64,000 nucleotides of DNA from Variovorax sp. SG517 (GTDB lineage: Bacteria > Pseudomonadota > Gammaproteobacteria > Burkholderiales > Burkholderiaceae_C). Shown in pieces: positions 1 through 9,900 of this stretch (position 1 is its first letter; each line of letters starts with the position of its first letter). Both the position numbers and the translations under genes were made by a program. The stretch is taken from positions 639,544 to 703,543 of the forward strand of contig NZ_JABMJG010000003.1 of NCBI RefSeq assembly GCF_013376045.1, read 5' to 3'. The notes under the pieces were generated by a model that was not told the origin of the DNA, made no database searches, and saw only the letters and a list, made by a program, of their open reading frames with translations.

Positions 1-535
1 GGCGCGGGATCCAGGTCGCGTGGATCCAGAACTGGTACAGCAGGTTCAGCGTGAGCATCAGCAGGATCACCCGCGGCGGCATGCCCAGCAGCGGCGCCAG
101 CATGAAGAAGGCCAGGGTGCCGGTGAGGCGGCCGGTCCAGCCGAAGCGGTAGGCGGCCGACAGGTTCAGCTGGTTCGGCGAATGGTGGATGGAATGGGTG
201 CACCAGAACCAGCGCACCCGGTGCGCCGCGCGGTGGTACCAGTAGTAGCAGAACTCCTGGCCGATGAAGCAGGCGGCCCAACCGGTCCAGTGGTCCATCG
301 GCAGGGTGAAGAGGCGGTGGGCGTAGAACCAGTCCATCGCGCCGGTCCAGAAGGCCAGGGGCAGCAGCCAGCGCAGGGGGTATTCGCGCACCAGGAAGTC
401 GAACACCGAGACGCCGGCGGCCTTCCAGTCGTAGCTGCGCCAGCCGTTGCGCCATGAGAGCACCAGGGCCTCGGCGAAGGAGGCGGCGAGCACCACCGTG
501 ACGGATATCTTGAGGATCAGCAAGAGCGCGTTCAT
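1..535 (-). CDS. Sterol desaturase / fatty acid hydroxylase superfamily protein (3' end outside window)
   Basis: The gene starts at ATG 535 and reads off the left edge, so only about 178 residues are visible. The N-terminus is hydrophobic (about residues 4-24). Histidine clusters typical of the membrane di-iron hydroxylase fold are visible: HRAAH at residues 101-105 and HSIHH at 114-118, followed by SPNQLN. In the family these histidines bind the two irons that oxidise a lipid C-H bond in the membrane. The substrate cannot be told. It lies 39 bp downstream of the next minus-strand gene and may share its transcript. The superfamily assignment is firm, the specific reaction is not. Confidence 0.85.
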   Translation of the reverse strand, partial: MNALLLILKISVTVVLAASFAEALVLSWRNGWRSYDWKAAGVSVFDFLVREYPLRWLLPLAFWTGAMDWFYAHRLFTLPMDHWTGWAACFIGQEFCYYWYHRAAHRVRWFWCTHSIHHSPNQLNLSAAYRFGWTGRLTGTLAFFMLAPLLGMPPRVILLMLTLNLLYQFWIHATWIPR

Positions 536-574
536 GGCGGCGTGTCTTCTTCTGGAAGTCGTGGCCCGGGAATA

Positions 575-1096
575 TTAGGCGGCGCGGGCGGCGGCCGACA
601 TAGCGTCAGTGCGGATGGCCAGCTTCCACAGGCGCACCGCGCGGGCCACGAAGACGCCGCTGAACGCGCCGTACAGCACGGGCACCGCAATGGCGAAGGC
701 GGCCTGCTGGCGCAGCTCGGGGTGCAGGACCAGCGCGACGGCCACTACGTACTTGGTCAGGAAGATGGCCATCATGAGCATCAGCGGCACCGGGCTGCCG
801 GCCACCTGGAACTGGCGCGCGGCCGCGTCGTATCGGGTGGCGGCGGGCAGCGGGCGCTGCAGCACCAGCGCCGCCATCGCGGCCGCGGCGGCGGCCCAGC
901 CCAGCAGGGCGCCGAAGGAATCGCCGAAGGCCGAAACCACGCCGTAGACCGACAGGCCGCCCATGGCGAGGGGCATCAGCGTCACGCGGGTCAGGCTCAC
1001 CTGGTTGGTCAGCAGCTGGCGGGCGCCGAGCCACAGCAGCAGGAAGAAGACGGCGAACACCCACTTGGGCGTGTGAAGGATGATTTGCATCAGCAT
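575..1096 (-). CDS. Small integral membrane protein, DUF6622-like
   Basis: The 173-residue protein begins MLMQIILHTPKW and has about five hydrophobic segments, with few charges outside a central loop (TRYDAAARQ) and a basic C-terminal stretch. I chose ATG 1096 because a GGAG sequence lies about 7 bases upstream; the longer open frame upstream reads as non-membrane, arginine-rich sequence and looks spurious. The opening LHTPKWVF segment resembles the DUF6622 family of unknown function. It lies 39 bp before the desaturase-family gene. No catalytic motif is visible, so I make no functional claim. Confidence 0.7.
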   Translation of the reverse strand: MLMQIILHTPKWVFAVFFLLLWLGARQLLTNQVSLTRVTLMPLAMGGLSVYGVVSAFGDSFGALLGWAAAAAAMAALVLQRPLPAATRYDAAARQFQVAGSPVPLMLMMAIFLTKYVVAVALVLHPELRQQAAFAIAVPVLYGAFSGVFVARAVRLWKLAIRTDAMSAAARAA

Positions 1097-1217
1097 GGCG
1101 GCACTCCGTGGAAGGTGAAGGAAAACTGAAAAGACTGCGGGGATGGGATCGATGGGTTGGACTGTGCCGATGCCCGCCCGCCCCGGCCACCGGCGTGCGA
1201 CGGAATGCGCGCAGGCG

Positions 1218-1248
1218 GCGCGAATTGCAGCCCGGCAGCGCGAATTGC
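1218..1248 (+). repeat. Pair of 11-bp direct repeats, 20 bp apart
   Basis: GCGCGAATTGC occurs at 1218-1228 and 1238-1248, two helical turns apart, in the 326-bp gap between the divergent DUF6622-like gene and mdtA. A second pair (TCGAGGAGGC at 1276-1285 and 1298-1307) follows. The even spacing suggests binding of a dimeric regulator. That is inference; the rest of this gap holds no gene. Confidence 0.4.
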
Positions 1249-1326
1249 GGGGTTTCGAGCGGGTTTGGGGAAACTTCGAGGAGGCTCTGAGGAGACATCG
1301 AGGAGGCCGCAAGAGGCTCCCGTTCA

Positions 1327-1346
1327 GCTTTACCGTCGCTTTACGG
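1327..1346 (+). promoter_or_regulatory. OmpR-class response-regulator box upstream of the efflux operon
   Basis: Two near-identical 9-mers, GCTTTACCG (1327-1335) and GCTTTACGG (1338-1346), are spaced exactly 11 bp apart. This is the arrangement bound head-to-tail by winged-helix response regulators of the OmpR/PhoB/BaeR class. The box ends 76 bp before the mdtA start. No two-component gene lies next to it, so the regulator would act from elsewhere. The repeat is visible; the binding protein is inferred. Confidence 0.5.
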
Positions 1347-1422
1347 CCCAGCAAAGAGCCGGACTACCATCCGCGCTGTACTACGCTGGTCCGCACCTCT
1401 GCACCCTTCGCACGCACCGTCC

Positions 1423-3075
1423 ATGGAACAAGAAAAACCAACCGAGCCTCTGCCTTCCACCGTGTCCCCCACGCATCCGACGGTACGCAGACGCCGCTGG
1501 ATGGGCAGCCTGCTGGCATTGCTGCTGCTGGCGGTGCTGGGCGGCGGCGCCTGGTATCTGGTCCAGCGCTCGAAGATGCCGGCCGCCGGCCCCGGTGCGG
1601 GCCCGGGCGCCGGGCGGCAGGGCGGTCCCGGAGGTCCGGGCGGCCCGGGTGGGCGTGGCGGCGGTGGCGGCGCGGCCTCCAGCACGGTCGGCATCGCCAC
1701 GGCCCGGCAGGCCGACATTCCGGTGCAGCTCGAGGCGCTGGGCACCGTCACGCCGCTGGCGAACGTGATCGTGCAGCCGCAGGTGTCGGGTGTGCTCACG
1801 GCCGTGCTCTTCCAGGAAGGGCAGATGGTCAAGAAGGGCGACGTGCTGGCCACCATCGACCCGCAGCCCTTCCAGAACGCGCTGGACCAGGCCGCCGGTG
1901 CCCGCCAGCGCGACGAGGCGCAGCTCGCGGCGGCGCGCGTGACGCTGCAGCGCTACCAGACCCTGCTGGGCCAGGACTCCATCGCCCGGCAGGACGTGGA
2001 CACCCAGGCCGCGCTGGTCAAGCAGCTCGAAGGCACGGTGGCCATCGACCGCGCCAACGAGAACACCGCCAGGCTCAACCTCGCCTGGAGCCGCATCACC
2101 GCGCCGGCCAGCGGCCGCATCGGCCTGCGCCCGGTGGACGCGGGCAACTACATCTCCACGGGCACCACCAACGGCGTGGCGACCATCACGCAGATCGCGC
2201 CCATCGACGTCGAATTCGCCATTCCGCAGGACCGCGTGCCCGAGGTGCAGGAGCGCCTGGGCCAGGGCGCGAAGCTCGACGCCACCGCCTTCGACCGCAC
2301 CCGCACGCGGCGGCTGGCCGACGGCACCTTCTCCACGCTGGACAACCTGGTCGACACCGCCACCGGCACCGTGAAGGCCAAGGCCCGCTTCTCCAACGCC
2401 GACAACGCGCTGTTCCCCAACCAGTTCGTCAATTTGCGGCTGCTGCTGCGCACGGTGAACAGCGCAGTGGTCGTGCCCGTCACGGCGCTGCGCCACGGGC
2501 CCAACGGCGACTACGTCTATGTGCTGAACGACGACAGCACGGTGTCGCAGCGTCCGGTGACGCGCGGCGAGTCGAGCGTGGACAACGTGGCGATCATGTC
2601 CGGCCTGAAGGCCGGCGAGCAGGTCGTGACCGAGGGCGGCGACCGGTTGAAGGACGGCGCGCGGGTGCAGACCCAGGTCGACCGGCCGGCCGGCGCGGCG
2701 TCGGCACCCGCCGGCGGTGCGCGCGGCGGGCGCCGGCATGGCGGTGCTGGCGGCGCCAACGGTGAGGCGCGGCCGAAGGGCGAGGCTCCTGCGACACCCG
2801 CGACACCCGCGACACCGGCTGCGCCGTCGGCTGCAACGGCTCCCGCTGCTCCGGCCGCCCCGTCCCCGGCCGAATCAGCCCCGGCGCCTGCGAAGCTCCC
2901 GACCGCCGAGCAGCGCCAGCGCATGCTCGACTCGGCCAAGGACAACCCCGAGCAGCTCGAGCGCCGCAAGCGCTTCCTTGAAGCACTCGACCGCGGCGAT
3001 CCGGCGGCATTGGAGCGCTGGCAGCGCATGTCCGAAGGCCGCGGCGAAGGCGGACAGGGCAGGCGCGGCCCATGA
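1423..3075 (+). CDS. mdtA: RND efflux periplasmic adaptor (MdtA-like, HlyD family)
   Basis: The 550-residue membrane-fusion protein has an N-terminal anchor at about residues 26-48. A Gly-rich linker comes next (about 60-87), then the biotinyl-lipoyl, helical hairpin and beta-barrel domains typical of HlyD/AcrA adaptors (for example GTVTPLANVIVQPQVSG). It would bridge the inner-membrane pumps encoded downstream to the outer-membrane channel. The last ~120 residues are an unusual Ala/Pro-rich tail followed by a charged helix; most MdtA proteins are about 415 residues and lack it. It is first in the operon, 37 bp before mdtB, behind an 11-bp direct-repeat box. Assignment to the MdtABC subgroup rests on the paired permeases. 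Confidence 0.92.
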   Translation: MEQEKPTEPLPSTVSPTHPTVRRRRWMGSLLALLLLAVLGGGAWYLVQRSKMPAAGPGAGPGAGRQGGPGGPGGPGGRGGGGGAASSTVGIATARQADIPVQLEALGTVTPLANVIVQPQVSGVLTAVLFQEGQMVKKGDVLATIDPQPFQNALDQAAGARQRDEAQLAAARVTLQRYQTLLGQDSIARQDVDTQAALVKQLEGTVAIDRANENTARLNLAWSRITAPASGRIGLRPVDAGNYISTGTTNGVATITQIAPIDVEFAIPQDRVPEVQERLGQGAKLDATAFDRTRTRRLADGTFSTLDNLVDTATGTVKAKARFSNADNALFPNQFVNLRLLLRTVNSAVVVPVTALRHGPNGDYVYVLNDDSTVSQRPVTRGESSVDNVAIMSGLKAGEQVVTEGGDRLKDGARVQTQVDRPAGAASAPAGGARGGRRHGGAGGANGEARPKGEAPATPATPATPAAPSAATAPAAPAAPSPAESAPAPAKLPTAEQRQRMLDSAKDNPEQLERRKRFLEALDRGDPAALERWQRMSEGRGEGGQGRRGP

Positions 3076-3112
3076 CGAGCGGCGCTGAACGCAATCGCGC
3101 GGAGGCTTCCCG

Positions 3113-6100
3113 GTGAGTCCGTCCCGTCCGTTCATCCTCCGGCCGGTGGCGACCTCGCTGCTGATGGTCGCCATCGTGCTGGCCGGCCTGGTGGCGTTTC
3201 GCTTCCTGCCGCTGTCGGCGCTGCCGCAGGTCGACTACCCGACCATCCAGGTGCAGACGCTCTACCCCGGGGCCAGCCCCGAGGTGATGAGCAACACCGT
3301 CACCGCGCCGCTGGAACGGCAGTTCGGCCAGATGTCGGGGCTCGACCGCATGAGCTCGACCAGCGCCGCGGGCGTGTCGATCATCACGCTGCAGTTCTCG
3401 CTCGGCCAGACGCTGGACGTGGCCGAGCAGGAAGTGCAGGCCGCCATCAACGCCGGCGGCTCGCTGCTGCCGGCCGACCTGCCGGCGCCACCGGTGTACG
3501 CCAAGGTCAACCCGGCCGACGCGCCGGTGCTCACGCTGTCCATCACCTCCGACACGCTGCCGCTCACCGACGTGCAGAACCTGGTCAACACCCGGCTCGC
3601 GCAGAAGATCAGCCAGGTCTCGGGCGTGGGGCTTGTGTCGCTCAGCGGCGGGCAGCGCCCGGCCATGCGCATCCAGGCCAACACCCAGGCGCTGGCGGCC
3701 AACGGCATCGGGCTGGACACGCTGCGCACGGCCATCTCGGCGGCCAACTCCAACGGCGCCAAGGGCAGCTTCGACGGGCCCAAGCGCGCCTACACGATCA
3801 ATTCGAACGACCAGCTGATGACGGTCGACGACTACAAGAACCTGATCGTCTCGTACAAGAACGGCGCGCCGATCCGCATGGTCGACGTGGCGCAGGTGGT
3901 CAGCAGCGCCGAGAACAACCAGCTCGCCGCCTGGGCCGGCAACAAGGCCGACGGCACGACCAGGCTCTCGCCCGCGATCATCATGAACGTGCAGCGCCAG
4001 CCCGGCGCCAACGTGATCGCCACCGTCGACGCCATCAAGCGGCAGTTGCCCGAGCTGCAGGCCGGCCTGCCCGCCGGACTGAAGATCGAGGTGCTCAGCG
4101 ACCGCACGGCCGGCATCCGCGCCTCGGTGCAGCACGTCGAGATGGAGCTGGTGCTGGCCGTGGTGCTCGTGGTGCTGGTGATCTTCGCCTTCCTGGGCAG
4201 CCTGCGCGCCACCGTCATCGCCAGCATCGCGGTGCCCATCTCGCTGATCGGCACCTTCGGGCTGATGTACCTGCTGGGCTACAGCCTCAACAACCTCAGC
4301 CTGATGGCGCTGACCATCGCCACCGGCTTCGTGGTGGACGACGCGATCGTGATGATCGAGAACATCGCGCGATACATCGAGGAGGGCGAGAAGCCCCTGC
4401 AGGCCGCGTTCAAGGGCGCCACGCAGATCGGCTTCACCATCATCTCGCTGACCGTGTCGCTCATTGCGGTGCTGATCCCGCTGCTGTTCATGGGCGACGT
4501 GGTGGGCCGCCTGTTCCGCGAGTTCGCGGTGACGCTGGCCATCACCATCCTGATCTCCGCCGTGGTGTCGCTCACGCTGGTGCCGATGATGTCGGCGCGA
4601 TGGCTCAAGCACGAGGAGAAGAAGGAGCCCTCGAACAAGGGCTTCGGCGCGCGCGCCCAGCGCTTCTTCGGCGGCGTGATGGTGCGGTACGACCGCTCGC
4701 TGCACTGGGTGATCGAGCACCAGGCGCTCACGCTGCTGGTCGCGCTGCTGACGCTGGTGCTGACGGTGGTGCTCTACCTTTCGATCCCGAAGGGCCTGTT
4801 CCCCACGCAGGACACCGGCCAGCTGCAGGCCCGCGTGCAGGCCGCGCAGGACGTCTCGTTCGAGCGCATGTCGCAGCTGCAGAAGCAGGCGGCCCAGGCC
4901 ATCCTCGAAGACCCGGCGGTCGAGAACCTCAGTTCTTTTGTCGGCGTCGATGCCGCCAACAACACCATGCTGCACACCGGCAGCATGCTCATCAACCTGG
5001 CGAAGAGCCGCGACAGCCGGCAGGAAGTGATGGACCGCCTGCGCGAGCGCGTGCGGCAGGTGGCGGGCGTCACCCTCTACCTGCAGCCGACGCAGGACCT
5101 GACCATCGACGCCGAGACCGGCCCCACCGAGTACCGCATGTCGCTCGAAGGCGTCGACAGTGCAGCCGTCACCGAGTGGATGAAGAAGCTCGTGGCCAAG
5201 CTGCAGGAGTCGAGCAAGGTGCGCAACGTGAGCAGCGACGCCGGTGCGCAGGGCCTCGCCGCCTTCGTGAACGTGAACCGCGACACCGCGGCGCGGCTGT
5301 CGATCACTGCGAGCACGGTGGACGACGCGCTCTACAGCGCCTTCGGCCAGCGCATCGTCTCGACCATCTTCACCGAGACCAACCAGTACCGCGTGATCCT
5401 CGAAGCCCAGCCCGGCATGGTGAACACGCCGCAGACGCTGGGGCAGCTGAGCCTGATCGCGGGCTCGGGCACGGCCACGCCGCTGTCGGCCATCGCGCAG
5501 ATCTCCGAGCAGCAGGCGCCGCTGCAGATCACGCACGTGGCGCAGTACCCGGCGAGCACGCTGAACTTCGACACAGCGCCCGGCGTCTCGCTCGGCGCAT
5601 CGGTCGACGCCATTCGCGCCGCTGCCAAGGAAATCGGCCTGCCCAGCAGCCTGACCATGACCTTCCTGGGCGCTTCCGGCGCCTATGAGAAGTCGCTGTC
5701 CAACCAGCTGTGGCTGATTCTTGCGGCGGTCGTCTGCGTGTACATCGTGCTGGGCGTGCTGTACGAGAGCTACGTGCATCCGCTGACGATCCTGTCCACG
5801 CTGCCCTCGGCGGGCGTGGGCGCGCTGCTGGCGCTGATGATCACCGGCAACGACCTGGGGGTGATCGGGATCATCGGGATCATCCTGCTGATCGGCATCG
5901 TGAAGAAGAACGCGATCATGATGATCGACTTCGCCATCGATGCCGAGAGGACTCAGGGGAAGTCTCCTCGGGAGGCGATTCACCAGGCTGCTCTGTTGCG
6001 GTTTCGGCCTATCTTGATGACTACGTTGGCGGCTTTGTTTGCTGCTGTGCCGTTGATGTTGAGTTTTGGGGATGGGGCTGAGTTGCGTAGGCCTTTGGGG

Positions 6101-6232
6101 TTGGCGATTTTTGGGGGGTTGATCGTCAGTCAGCTGCTTACTCTGTTCACTACGCCTGTTATTTATCTGGCGTTTGATCGGTTGGGTGGGGGGAGCTCGC
6201 GGCGGGTTGAGGTTGAGGAGGAGGCGGTTTGA
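3113..6232 (+). CDS. mdtB: RND multidrug efflux permease (MdtB-like, HAE1 family)
   Basis: The protein is 1039 residues, the normal length for a 12-helix proton/drug antiporter with two large periplasmic loops. Helix 4 carries the Asp pair of the proton relay ([14 protein letters not shown]). The N-terminal [12 protein letters not shown] and the [12 protein letters not shown] segment are standard. The start is GTG 3113, with GGAGG 7 bases upstream. In MdtABC systems two different permeases form a B2C heterotrimer, and here a second permease gene follows. The final 96 codons (from 5942) differ sharply from the body: none ends in A, 7 end in C, and leucine is mostly TTG. The switch faces the palindromic repeat island immediately downstream. 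Confidence 0.94.
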   Translation: MSPSRPFILRPVATSLLMVAIVLAGLVAFRFLPLSALPQVDYPTIQVQTLYPGASPEVMSNTVTAPLERQFGQMSGLDRMSSTSAAGVSIITLQFSLGQTLDVAEQEVQAAINAGGSLLPADLPAPPVYAKVNPADAPVLTLSITSDTLPLTDVQNLVNTRLAQKISQVSGVGLVSLSGGQRPAMRIQANTQALAANGIGLDTLRTAISAANSNGAKGSFDGPKRAYTINSNDQLMTVDDYKNLIVSYKNGAPIRMVDVAQVVSSAENNQLAAWAGNKADGTTRLSPAIIMNVQRQPGANVIATVDAIKRQLPELQAGLPAGLKIEVLSDRTAGIRASVQHVEMELVLAVVLVVLVIFAFLGSLRATVIASIAVPISLIGTFGLMYLLGYSLNNLSLMALTIATGFVVDDAIVMIENIARYIEEGEKPLQAAFKGATQIGFTIISLTVSLIAVLIPLLFMGDVVGRLFREFAVTLAITILISAVVSLTLVPMMSARWLKHEEKKEPSNKGFGARAQRFFGGVMVRYDRSLHWVIEHQALTLLVALLTLVLTVVLYLSIPKGLFPTQDTGQLQARVQAAQDVSFERMSQLQKQAAQAILEDPAVENLSSFVGVDAANNTMLHTGSMLINLAKSRDSRQEVMDRLRERVRQVAGVTLYLQPTQDLTIDAETGPTEYRMSLEGVDSAAVTEWMKKLVAKLQESSKVRNVSSDAGAQGLAAFVNVNRDTAARLSITASTVDDALYSAFGQRIVSTIFTETNQYRVILEAQPGMVNTPQTLGQLSLIAGSGTATPLSAIAQISEQQAPLQITHVAQYPASTLNFDTAPGVSLGASVDAIRAAAKEIGLPSSLTMTFLGASGAYEKSLSNQLWLILAAVVCVYIVLGVLYESYVHPLTILSTLPSAGVGALLALMITGNDLGVIGIIGIILLIGIVKKNAIMMIDFAIDAERTQGKSPREAIHQAALLRFRPILMTTLAALFAAVPLMLSFGDGAELRRPLGLAIFGGLIVSQLLTLFTTPVIYLAFDRLGGGSSRRVEVEEEAV

Positions 6233-6250
6233 TCTTGTTCGCCTCTGGTT

Positions 6251-6906
6251 GTTTTGCTTTCCGAGGCCGGGTCTCGCCCCGGCGGGCGACCTACTTTCTT
6301 TTGCTTCGCCAAAAGAAAGTAGGCAAAGAAAAGGCGACCCTACTGTCTGTGTCCCTTCGCTTCGCTACGGGCAACCTGCGGTGCTCGGCGCAGGAGGGGG
6401 TCCGCAGAACTCGCTTCGCTCAAACAGCTGCGGCCCTGATCCCTCCCGCGCCTGCGCTCCTCGGCACAGCCAGAAGGGAGTGGGACGCGCCATCGCTTCG
6501 CTCGGCGTCTGAACAGCCTCCGCGGGCCTTCGCTTCGCTCGGCTGCGCGCCCGATTCCGGCGACTCCGACACCGACACCGACACCGACACTCACACCGTC
6601 GCTCCCTCATTCCAAGCACAGCAAGCGCAAAGCGCTTGCTGTGCCTTGGTGGCCGAGCGCAGCGATGGCCCGCAGGTCTTCAATCCCCTCTGGCTGCGCC
6701 GAGGAGCGGAGCGTTTCGCGGATCAGGGCCGCAGCTGTTTGAGCGAAGCGAGTTCTGCGGACCCCGCGAAACGCGAGCACCGCAGGTTGCCCCGTAGCGC
6801 AGCGAAGGGGTCGCAGACAGTGGGGTCGCCTTTCTTTTGCCTACGTTTCTTTGGCGAAGCAAAGAAAAGTAGGTCGGCCGCCGGGCCGAGACCCGGCCTC
6901 GGGAAA
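6251..6906. repeat. Large imperfect inverted repeat island (two ~250-bp arms) between the two RND permease genes
   Basis: The left arm (about 6251-6506) and right arm (about 6649-6906) are inverted copies of each other. The best stretch is a 43-bp perfect match, 6400-6442 against the reverse complement of 6720-6762. Each arm carries its own hairpin near the outer end. The left one is a perfect 13-bp stem, 6291-6303 with 6310-6322. The right one has one mismatch, 6841-6853 with 6860-6872. The word CGCTTCGCT recurs at 6358, 6412, 6494 and 6531. The centre has a CCGACA microrepeat (about 6567-6590) and another hairpin. Short open frames here follow the repeat words and do not look like genes. 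Similar sequence is, from memory, dispersed in Comamonadaceae genomes. Confidence 0.85.
6616..6644. terminator. Strong central hairpin of the repeat island
   Basis: GCACAGCAAGCGC (6616-6628) and GCGCTTGCTGTGC (6632-6644) form a perfect 13-bp stem with a 3-base AAA loop. It can be extended by CCAA/TTGG with a one-base bulge. No T-run follows on either strand, so factor-independent termination is doubtful. It may instead mark the symmetry centre of the element or stabilise the mRNA between mdtB and mdtC. Confidence 0.45.
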
Positions 6907-6941
6907 CAAACCCTCAGCATGCTCCCAGAAGGAGCAGCGAG

Positions 6942-9900
6942 ATGAATCTCTCCCTACCTTTCGTCCGCCGCCCCATAGGCACAGTCCTACTGACCATAGG
7001 CGTAGCCCTGGCCGGCATAGCCGCATTCTTCGTCCTCCCAGTCTCCCCCCTCCCGCAGGTCGACTACCCAGTCATCTCCGTAAGAGCCGCGATCCCGGGC
7101 GCCAGCCCAGAAACGATGGCCACCAGCGTAGCCACCCCGCTGGAGCGCCACCTGGGCACCATCGCAGGCGTCAACGAAATGACGTCCACCAGCTCGGTAG
7201 GCTCCACCCGCGTCACGCTGCAGTTCGACCTCAGCCGCAACATCGACGGCGCGGCCCGCGAGGTGCAGGCAGCCATCAACGCCAGCCGCATCGACCTGCC
7301 CGCCACGCTGCGCAGCAACCCGACCTACCGTAAGGCCAACCCGGCGGCGTCGCCGGTGATCATCCTGGCGCTCACGTCGAAGACGAAGACGCCTGGCCAG
7401 ATCTACGACGCCGTCTCGAACATCGTGAGCCAGCGCCTCTCGCAGGTCGACGGCGTGGGCGACGTGGAGATCGGCGGCGGCTCGCTGCCTGCCGTGCGCA
7501 TCGAGCTGCTGCCGTTCGCGCTCAGCCGCTACGGCATCAGCACCGACGACGTGCGCGCCGCCATCCAGGCCTCGAACGCCAACCGGCCCAAGGGCATGGT
7601 GCAGGGCGAGGGGCGCAAGCTGCAGATCTATACGCAGACGCCGGCCCTGCGCGCCAGCGACTACGCGTCGATGGTCATCGCTTGGCGCAACGGCGCGGCG
7701 GTGCGGCTGCAAGACGTGGCGGAGGTGATCGACGGCGTGGAGGACACGCGCACGCTGGGCCTCTTCAACGGCGAGCCGGCGATCATCGTGCTGATCACGC
7801 GGCAGCCTTCGGCCAACATCATCGAGACGGTGGACAGCGTGCGCGCGCTGCTGCCCGAGCTGCAGGCGCAGCTGCCGCCGGACGTGACGCTGCAGGTGGC
7901 GTCGGACAGCACCAATTCCATCCGCGGCTCGCTGCGGGAGGTGGAGCTCACGCTGGTCATCTCCGTGATCCTGGTGGTGCTGGTGGTCAGCCTGTTCCTG
8001 CGCAGCGTGCGAGCGACGATCGTGCCGGCGGTGGCGACGGTGGCGGCGCTGCTGGGCACCTTCGGGGTGATGTACCTGCTGGGCTTCAGCCTCAACAACC
8101 TGAGCCTGATGGCGCTCACGGTGGCCACCGGCTTCGTGGTGGACGACGCGATCGTGGTGCTGGAGAACACCAGCCGGCACATCGAGTCGGGCATGACGCG
8201 CATGAAGGCGGCGCTGCTGGGCGCGAAGGAAGTGGGCTTCACGGTGCTGTCGATCAGCGTGTCGCTGGTGGCGGTGTTCATCCCGCTGCTGTTCATGGGC
8301 GGGCAGGTGGGGCGGCTGTTCCGCGAGTTCGCGGTGACGCTCTCCGCGGCGGTGCTGATCTCGCTGGTGATCTCGCTGACCACCACGCCGATGATGTGCG
8401 CCTGGATGCTCAAGCCCGGCGGCGAGCACGACAGGAACAAGCCGCAGGGCAGGCTGGGCCGCATGGCCGCGCGCAGCTACGACTGGGTGCTCAAGCGCTA
8501 CGAGAGCAGCCTCGACTGGGCGCTCGACAGCAAGGCGCTGGTGATGCTGATCCTGGTGGCGGTGGTCGGGCTCAACGTGTACCTTTTCAGCGCGGCGCCC
8601 AAGGGCTTCTTCCCGCAGCAGGACAGCGGCCAGCTCAACGGCGGCCTGCGCGCCGACCAGAGCATCTCGTCGCAGGCGCTCGCAGAGAAGCTGCGGCAGG
8701 TGGTCGACATCATCCGCAAGGACGAGGCGGTCGACACCGTGGTGGGCTTCACCGGCGCGGGCCGGGCAGGCGGCGGCTTCATGTTCGTGAACCTGAAGCC
8801 CGCCAGCCAGCGCAAGGACAGCGGTCTGGCGGTGATCGCGCGGCTGCGCCCGCAGCTCAACCAGGTGACCGGCCTGCGCGTGTTCCTGGGCACCGTGCAG
8901 GACGTGCGCTCCGGCGGCCGCGCCAGCAACTCGACCTACCAGTACACGCTCAAGAGCGACAACGTCGCCGATCTGCGCACCTGGGCCGTGAAGCTGTCCG
9001 ACGAACTGAAGACGCAGCCGGTGCTGACCGACATCGACACCGACCAGGACCAGAACGGCGTGGAAACGGTCGCCAAGGTCGACCCCGACAGCGCGCGCCG
9101 GCTGGGCCTGACTTCCACGGCCATCGACAACGCGCTCTACAACGCCTTCGGCCAGCGGCAGGTGGCCACTATCTACACCGAGCTGAACCAGTACCACGTG
9201 GTGATGGAGTGGGCGCCGCGCTACACGCGCAGCCCGAACTCGCTGGCCGACGTGTACGTGCCTGCCACCAAGACGTCGGTGGTGGGCGGGCAGACCGTGA
9301 CCACGCAGGTGGCGGCCAGCGGCACGTCGAGCTCTTCTTCGTCGTCATCGTCATCGTCATCGACGGCGTCGAAGTCGTCTTCATCGTCGACGTCCTCGGC
9401 GTCCTCCACGGCCAGCGTGCCGGTCTCGGCCAACGCGGCGCTGCGAAACGCATCGACCGGCAACGTGCTGAGCAACACGGCCACGGCGCTCGTGCCGCTG
9501 TCGGCGGTCGCGAAGTTCGAGGAACAGTCGGTGGCCACCTCGGTGAGCCATGAAGACGGCGAGCTGGCCACGACCATCTCGTTCAACCTCGCCGAAGGCG
9601 CCAACCTGGGCGACGCGCGCGAGGCCATCGCCAAGGCCGAGGCCAACATCGCGATGCCGACCAACGTGCGCGGCTCCTTTGCCGGCACGGCGGCGAGCGC
9701 GCAGCAGTCGCAAGGGCAGCAGGCGATGCTGATCCTGGCGGCGCTGATCGTGATCTACATCGTGCTGGGCATCCTGTACGAGAGCCTGGTGCACCCGATC
9801 ACGGTGCTCTCGACGCTGCCTTCGGCCGGCGTGGGTGCGGTGCTGGCGCTGCTGATGTTTCGCATGGAGTTTTCCATCATCGCGCTGATCGGCGTGTTCC

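Noticed and set aside
2594..5983. Very long minus-strand open frame (1129 codons) opposite mdtA and mdtB
   Set aside because: It is antisense to clear RND genes and its product is a low-complexity His/Arg/Gln/Gly-rich string, as expected when the complement of high-GC coding sequence is read. No domain is visible.
6251..6906. CRISPR array
   Set aside because: The repeats are two long inverted arms with internal words at irregular spacing (54, 82 and 37 bp), not regular direct repeats with unique spacers, and no cas genes are present.
6340..6945. Several short open frames on both strands in the palindromic island
   Set aside because: They translate repeat words (for example LRYG, RSNSCG) and exist in both arms because of the repeat. 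No ribosome sites or family features support them.
9330..9410. Phase-variable repeat in mdtC
   Set aside because: The repeat unit is three bases, so length change would not switch the frame. It is reported only as a low-complexity insertion.
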